A DNA stretch of 10,000 bases from Leishmania martiniquensis (taxonomy: Eukaryota > Euglenozoa > Kinetoplastea > Trypanosomatida > Trypanosomatidae). The position numbers and the translations under genes were made by a program. The notes beneath the pieces were generated by a model that was not told where the DNA came from, made no database searches, and was given only the letters and a program-made list of their open reading frames with translations. Where the stretch lies: NCBI RefSeq assembly GCF_017916325.1, contig NC_090151.1, positions 582,501 through 592,500 of the forward strand. Direction: 5' to 3'. Below are positions 6,935 through 10,000 of this stretch, in pieces (position 1 is the stretch's first letter; every line of letters begins with the position of its first letter).

Positions 6935-9900
6935 CTAATACCGTCTGCCAGACACTCGAGCCGGAGACCAACTCTTCCGCTCGAGGCTGTTCTCACGGTT
7001 CGAGACGTCACCCAACGGCCTCGACGTCGCGTGAAAAGAGTCGTTCTGGCGCCGCTCCGGACCCTCGATCTCCACGCTCGCCTCCTTCACCTCTTGGTCG
7101 ATCTTGCCAAGGATCCGCCGCAGGATGTCAAACCGCGCTGCCGTCTCCTTGTAGTTGCCATCCACAAAGTCGTACATCTCCCTCATCCGCTCGACCTCGG
7201 CGTTAGCAGCACACGCGATGCCGTTGATCACACGGCCCGTTTGCCTCAGCAGATCCGCCAGCGCCGTCACCTGCAGCTCTGTCAGTCCATCCAAGGCCAC
7301 ACTGTATGCAGCGTTGAAGTAGTCGCACGCCTCACCTGCGTACACCACTTGTTGTTCGCCCAGCACCTGCGCAATGCCCAACGCCTCCTCGGTGTCGGCC
7401 AGCTTCGCAGTCGTCTCCTGCAGCGTCTCCTCCGTGTCGGCCAGCTTCGCAGTCGCCTCCTGCAGCGTCTCCTCGGTGTCGGCCAGCTTCGCAGTCGTCT
7501 CCTGCAGCGTCTCCTCGGTGTCGGCCAGCTTCGCAGTCGCCTCCTGCAGCGTCTCCTCGGTGTCGGCCAGCTTCGCAGTCGCCTCCTGCAGCGTCGCCTC
7601 GGTGTCGGCCAGCTTCGCAGTCGTCTCCTGCAGCGTCTCCTCGGTGTCGGCCAGCTTCGCAGTCGTCTCCTGCAGCGTCGCCTCGGTGTCGGCCAGCTTC
7701 GCAGTCGTCTCCTGCAGCGTCTCCTCCGTGTCGGCCAGCTTCGCAGTCGTCTCCTGCAGCGTCTCCTCGGTGTCGGCCAGCTTCGCAGTCGTCTCCTGCA
7801 GCGTCTCCTCGGTGTCGGCCAGCTTCGCAGTCGTCTCCTGCAGCGTCTCCTCGGTGTCGGCCAGCTTCGCAGTCGTCTCCTGCAGCGTCGCCTCCGTGTC
7901 GGCCAGCTTCGCAGTCGTCTCCTGCAGCGTCTCCTCCGTGTCGGCCAGCTTCGCAGTCGTCTCCTGCAGCGTCGCCTCCGTGTCGGCCAGCTTCGCAGTC
8001 GCCTCCTGCAGCGTCTCCTCCGTGTCGGCCAGCTTCGCAGTCGTCTCCTGCAGCGTCTCCTCGGTGTCGGCCAGCTTCGCAGTCGTCTCCTGCAGCGTCG
8101 CCTCGGTGTCGGCCAGCTTCGCAGTCGTCTCCTGCAGCGTCGCCTCGGTGTCGGCCAGCTTCGCAGTCGTCTCCTGCAGCGTCTCCTCGGTGTCGGCCAG
8201 CTTCGCAGTCGTCTCCTGCAGCGTCTCCTCCGTGTCGGCCAGCTTCGCAGTCGTCTCCTGCAGCGTCTCCTCGGTGTCGGCCAGCTTCGCAGTCGTCTCC
8301 TGCAGCGTCTCCTCCGTGTCGGCCAGCTTCGCAGTCGTCTCCTGCAGCGTCTCCTCCGTGTCGGCCAGCTTCGCAGTCGTCTCCTGCAGCGTCTCCTCCG
8401 TGTCGGCCAGCTTCGCAGTCGTCTCCTGCAGCGTCTCCTCCGTGTCGGCCAGCTTCGCAGTCGTCTCCTGCAGCGTCTCCTCCGTGTCGGCCAGCTTCGC
8501 AGTCGCCTCCTGCAGCGTCTCCTCGGTGTCGGCCAGCTTCGCAGTCGTCTCCTGCAGCGTCTCCTCCGTGTCGGCCAGCTTCGCAGTCGTCTCCTGCAGC
8601 GTCTCCTCCGTGTCGGCCAGCTTCGCAGTCGTCTCCTGCAGCGTCGCCTCCGTGTCGGCCAGCTTCGCAGTCGTCTCCTGCAGCGTCTCCTCCGTGTCGG
8701 CCAGCTTCGCAGTCGTCTCCTGCAGCGTCTCCTCGGTGTCGGCCAGCTTCGCAGTCGTCTCCTGCAGCGTCTCCTCCGTGTCGGCCAGCTTCGCAGTCGT
8801 CTCCTGCAGCGTCTCCTCCGTGTCGGCCAGCTTCGCAGTCGTCTCCTGCAGCGTCTCCTCCGTGTCGGCCAGCTTCGCAGTCGTCTCCTGCAGCGTCTCC
8901 TCCGTGTCGGCCAGCTTCGCAGTCGTCTCCTGCAGCGTCGCCTCCGTGTCGGCCAGCTTCGCAGTCGTCTCCTGCAGCGTCTCCTCCGTGTCGGCCAGCT
9001 TCGCAGTCGTCTCCTGCAGCGTCTCCTCCGTGTCGGCCAGCTTCGCAGTCGTCTCCTGCAGCGTCTCCTCGGTGTCGGCCAGCTTCGCAGTCGTCTCCTG
9101 CAGCGTCTCCTCCGTGTCGGCCAGCTTCGCAGTCGTCTCCTGCAGCGTCTCCTCCGTGTCGGCCAGCTTCGCAGTCGTCTCCTGCAGCGTCTCCTCCGTG
9201 TCGGCCAGCTTCGCAGTCGTCTCCTGCAGCGTCGCCTCCGTGTCGGCCAGCTTCGCAGTCGTCTCCTGCAGCGTCGCCTCCGTGTCGGCCAGCTTCGCAG
9301 TCGTCTCCTGCAGCGTCGCCTCCGTGTCGGCCAGCTTCGCAGTCGTCTCCTGCAGCGTCTCCTCCGTGTCGGCCAGCTTCGCAGTCGTCTCCTGCAGCGT
9401 CTCCTCCGTGTCGGCCAGCTTCGCAGTCGTCTCCTGCAGCGTCTCCTCCGTGTCGGCCAGCTTCGCAGTCGTCTCCTGCAGCGTCTCCTCGGTGTCGGCC
9501 AGCTTCGCAGTCGTCTCCTGCAGCGTCTCCTCCGTGTCGGCCAGCTTCGCAGTCGTCTCCTGCAGCGTCTCCTCCGTGTCGGCCAGCTTCGCAGTCGTCT
9601 CCTGCAGCGTCTCCTCCGTGTCGGCCAGCTTCGCAGTCGTCTCCTGCAGCGTCGCCTCCGTGTCGGCCAGCTTCGCAGTCGTCTCCTGCAGCGTCTCCTC
9701 CGTGTCGGCCAGCTTCGCAGTCGTCTCCTGCAGCGTCTCCTCCGTGTCGGCCAGCTTCGCAGTCGTCTCCTGCAGCGTCTCCTCCGTGTCGGCCAGCTTC
9801 GCAGTCGTCTCCTGCAGCGTCGCCTCGGTGTCGGCCAGCTTCGCAGTCGTCTCCTGCAGCGTCTCCTCCGTGTCGGCCAGCTTCGCAGTCGTCTCCTGCA

Positions 9901-10000
9901 GCGTCGCCTCGGTGTCGGCCAGCTTCGCAGTCGTCTCCTGCAGCGTCGCCTCGGTGTCGGCCAGCTTCGCAGTCGTCTCCTGCAGCGTCTCCTCGGTGTC
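6935..10000 (-). CDS. Tandem 14-residue-repeat protein, N-terminus beyond the right edge (about 1,021 residues visible)
   Basis: One minus-strand frame is open from the right edge to the TAG at 6937-6935. The first about 870 visible residues are 62 full copies, plus partial ones, of LADTEETLQETTAK. No ATG occurs in the array, so the start is upstream of the window. The array decays into TEEALGIAQVLGEQQ and then a unique tail of about 149 residues. The tail begins with predicted-helical sequence containing three Cys (ACDYFNAAYSVALDGLTE, then NGIACAANAEVERMREMYDF) and ends in a basic, Ser/Arg-rich segment finishing SPARVSGRRY. Leu recurs every seven residues (positions 1 and 8), so the array could form a long helical rod, although Thr is unusually frequent for a coiled coil. 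Repeats of this kind occur in trypanosomatid cytoskeletal proteins and B-cell antigens. The T. brucei flagellum attachment zone protein FAZ1 is known for 14-residue repeats, so a FAZ1-like role is possible, but this rests on repeat length only. It is not the 39-residue-repeat kinesin K39. Confidence 0.92.
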   Translation of the reverse strand, partial: DTEETLQETTAKLADTEATLQETTAKLADTEATLQETTAKLADTEETLQETTAKLADTEATLQETTAKLADTEETLQETTAKLADTEETLQETTAKLADTEETLQETTAKLADTEATLQETTAKLADTEETLQETTAKLADTEETLQETTAKLADTEETLQETTAKLADTEETLQETTAKLADTEETLQETTAKLADTEETLQETTAKLADTEETLQETTAKLADTEATLQETTAKLADTEATLQETTAKLADTEATLQETTAKLADTEETLQETTAKLADTEETLQETTAKLADTEETLQETTAKLADTEETLQETTAKLADTEETLQETTAKLADTEETLQETTAKLADTEATLQETTAKLADTEETLQETTAKLADTEETLQETTAKLADTEETLQETTAKLADTEETLQETTAKLADTEETLQETTAKLADTEETLQETTAKLADTEATLQETTAKLADTEETLQETTAKLADTEETLQETTAKLADTEETLQEATAKLADTEETLQETTAKLADTEETLQETTAKLADTEETLQETTAKLADTEETLQETTAKLADTEETLQETTAKLADTEETLQETTAKLADTEETLQETTAKLADTEETLQETTAKLADTEATLQETTAKLADTEATLQETTAKLADTEETLQETTAKLADTEETLQEATAKLADTEATLQETTAKLADTEETLQETTAKLADTEATLQETTAKLADTEETLQETTAKLADTEETLQETTAKLADTEETLQETTAKLADTEETLQETTAKLADTEATLQETTAKLADTEETLQETTAKLADTEATLQEATAKLADTEETLQEATAKLADTEETLQETTAKLADTEETLQEATAKLADTEETLQETTAKLADTEEALGIAQVLGEQQVVYAGEACDYFNAAYSVALDGLTELQVTALADLLRQTGRVINGIACAANAEVERMREMYDFVDGNYKETAARFDILRRILGKIDQEVKEASVEIEGPERRQNDSFHATSRPLGDVSNRENSLERKSWSPARVSGRRY
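7392..10000 (-). repeat. 42-bp coding minisatellite, 62 full units
   Basis: Units begin (plus strand, gtgtcggccagcttcgcagt) at 7392 and every 42 bases up to 9996; (9996-7392)/42 is exactly 62, so there is no indel in 2.6 kb and the reading frame is kept. By eye only three bases vary. One changes repeat residue 11 from Thr to Ala (5 of 62 units: 2, 4, 5, 15 and 27, counted from 7392). One changes residue 6 from Glu to Ala (15 of 62). One is silent in the Thr-4 codon, ACC or ACG (22 of 62 are ACC). All other positions look identical across the units. The array continues beyond the right edge, so its total length is unknown. Confidence 0.97.
8946..9659. repeat. Higher-order duplication within the array: a seven-unit block repeated ten units apart
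   Basis: Scoring each unit by its three variable bases, units 38-44 (8946-9239) and units 48-54 (9366-9659) have the same order of variants: two common units, one ACC unit, three common units, then one Glu-6-to-Ala unit. The blocks are 294 bp each and 420 bp apart. The match breaks on both sides (unit 37 versus 47, and 45 versus 55). Because most units are of the common type, chance similarity is possible, but two informative variants keep their positions. Confidence 0.5.

Noticed and set aside
7392..10000. CRISPR-like direct repeats
   Set aside because: The 42-bp units abut with no spacers, keep one open frame throughout and encode a peptide repeat; this is a coding minisatellite.
6935..10000. 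Kinesin K39-type antigen
   Set aside because: K39 repeats are 39 residues with a different sequence; this unit is 14 residues, and no motor domain is in the window.

Overview
The window looks like nuclear DNA of a trypanosomatid, most likely a Leishmania-type species. The evidence is its GC-rich coding sequence, very long uninterrupted reading frames lying head-to-tail on one strand, UTR-like DNA between them full of TG/CA/AT microsatellites and pyrimidine tracts, no introns, and a long in-frame peptide-repeat array of the kind Leishmania surface, cytoskeletal and antigenic proteins carry. No bacterial signals (Shine-Dalgarno sites, operons, tRNA or rRNA genes) and no mobile element are evident. 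The species call is an inference from sequence style, not a match.

Layout. Everything convincingly coding is on the minus strand, so transcription runs from position 10000 towards 1. (1) From 10000 to 6935 lies the 3' part of a large gene. Its product is an array of a 14-residue repeat with consensus LADTEETLQETTAK (42 bp per unit, 62 full units plus partial flanks, no indels), followed by a unique tail of about 149 residues and a TAG stop at 6937-6935. Its start lies beyond the right edge. (2) From 6934 to about 5600 is a non-coding interval of about 1.3 kb, read as the 3' UTR of the repeat gene plus the trans-splicing and polyadenylation signals between the two genes. It contains a CA/AT microsatellite, a TG tract, C9 and A9 homopolymers and purine-rich stretches that are pyrimidine tracts on the minus strand. 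(3) From 5504 to the left edge is one reading frame that I read through codon by codon and found free of stops: 1,834 complete codons, with the C-terminus beyond position 1. Because it has no stop inside the window it is easily missed by ORF lists that need both ends. I do not recognise its product. It has an Ala/Pro/Ser/Thr-rich N-terminal region, a short Arg/Glu/Gln-rich helix, a Cys/His cluster that may be a CCCH-like zinc finger, and long stretches that look helical.

How the parts relate. The two genes are co-directional and would be cut from one polycistronic precursor by coupled trans-splicing and polyadenylation, as is the rule in trypanosomatids. Position does not imply shared function. 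The repeat protein is probably a long fibrous or cytoskeletal protein. The most interesting part of the window is the repeat array: only three bases of the 42 vary, seven of the eight possible combinations of them occur, and a seven-unit block is repeated exactly ten units away. This is the footprint of recent unequal exchange or gene conversion.
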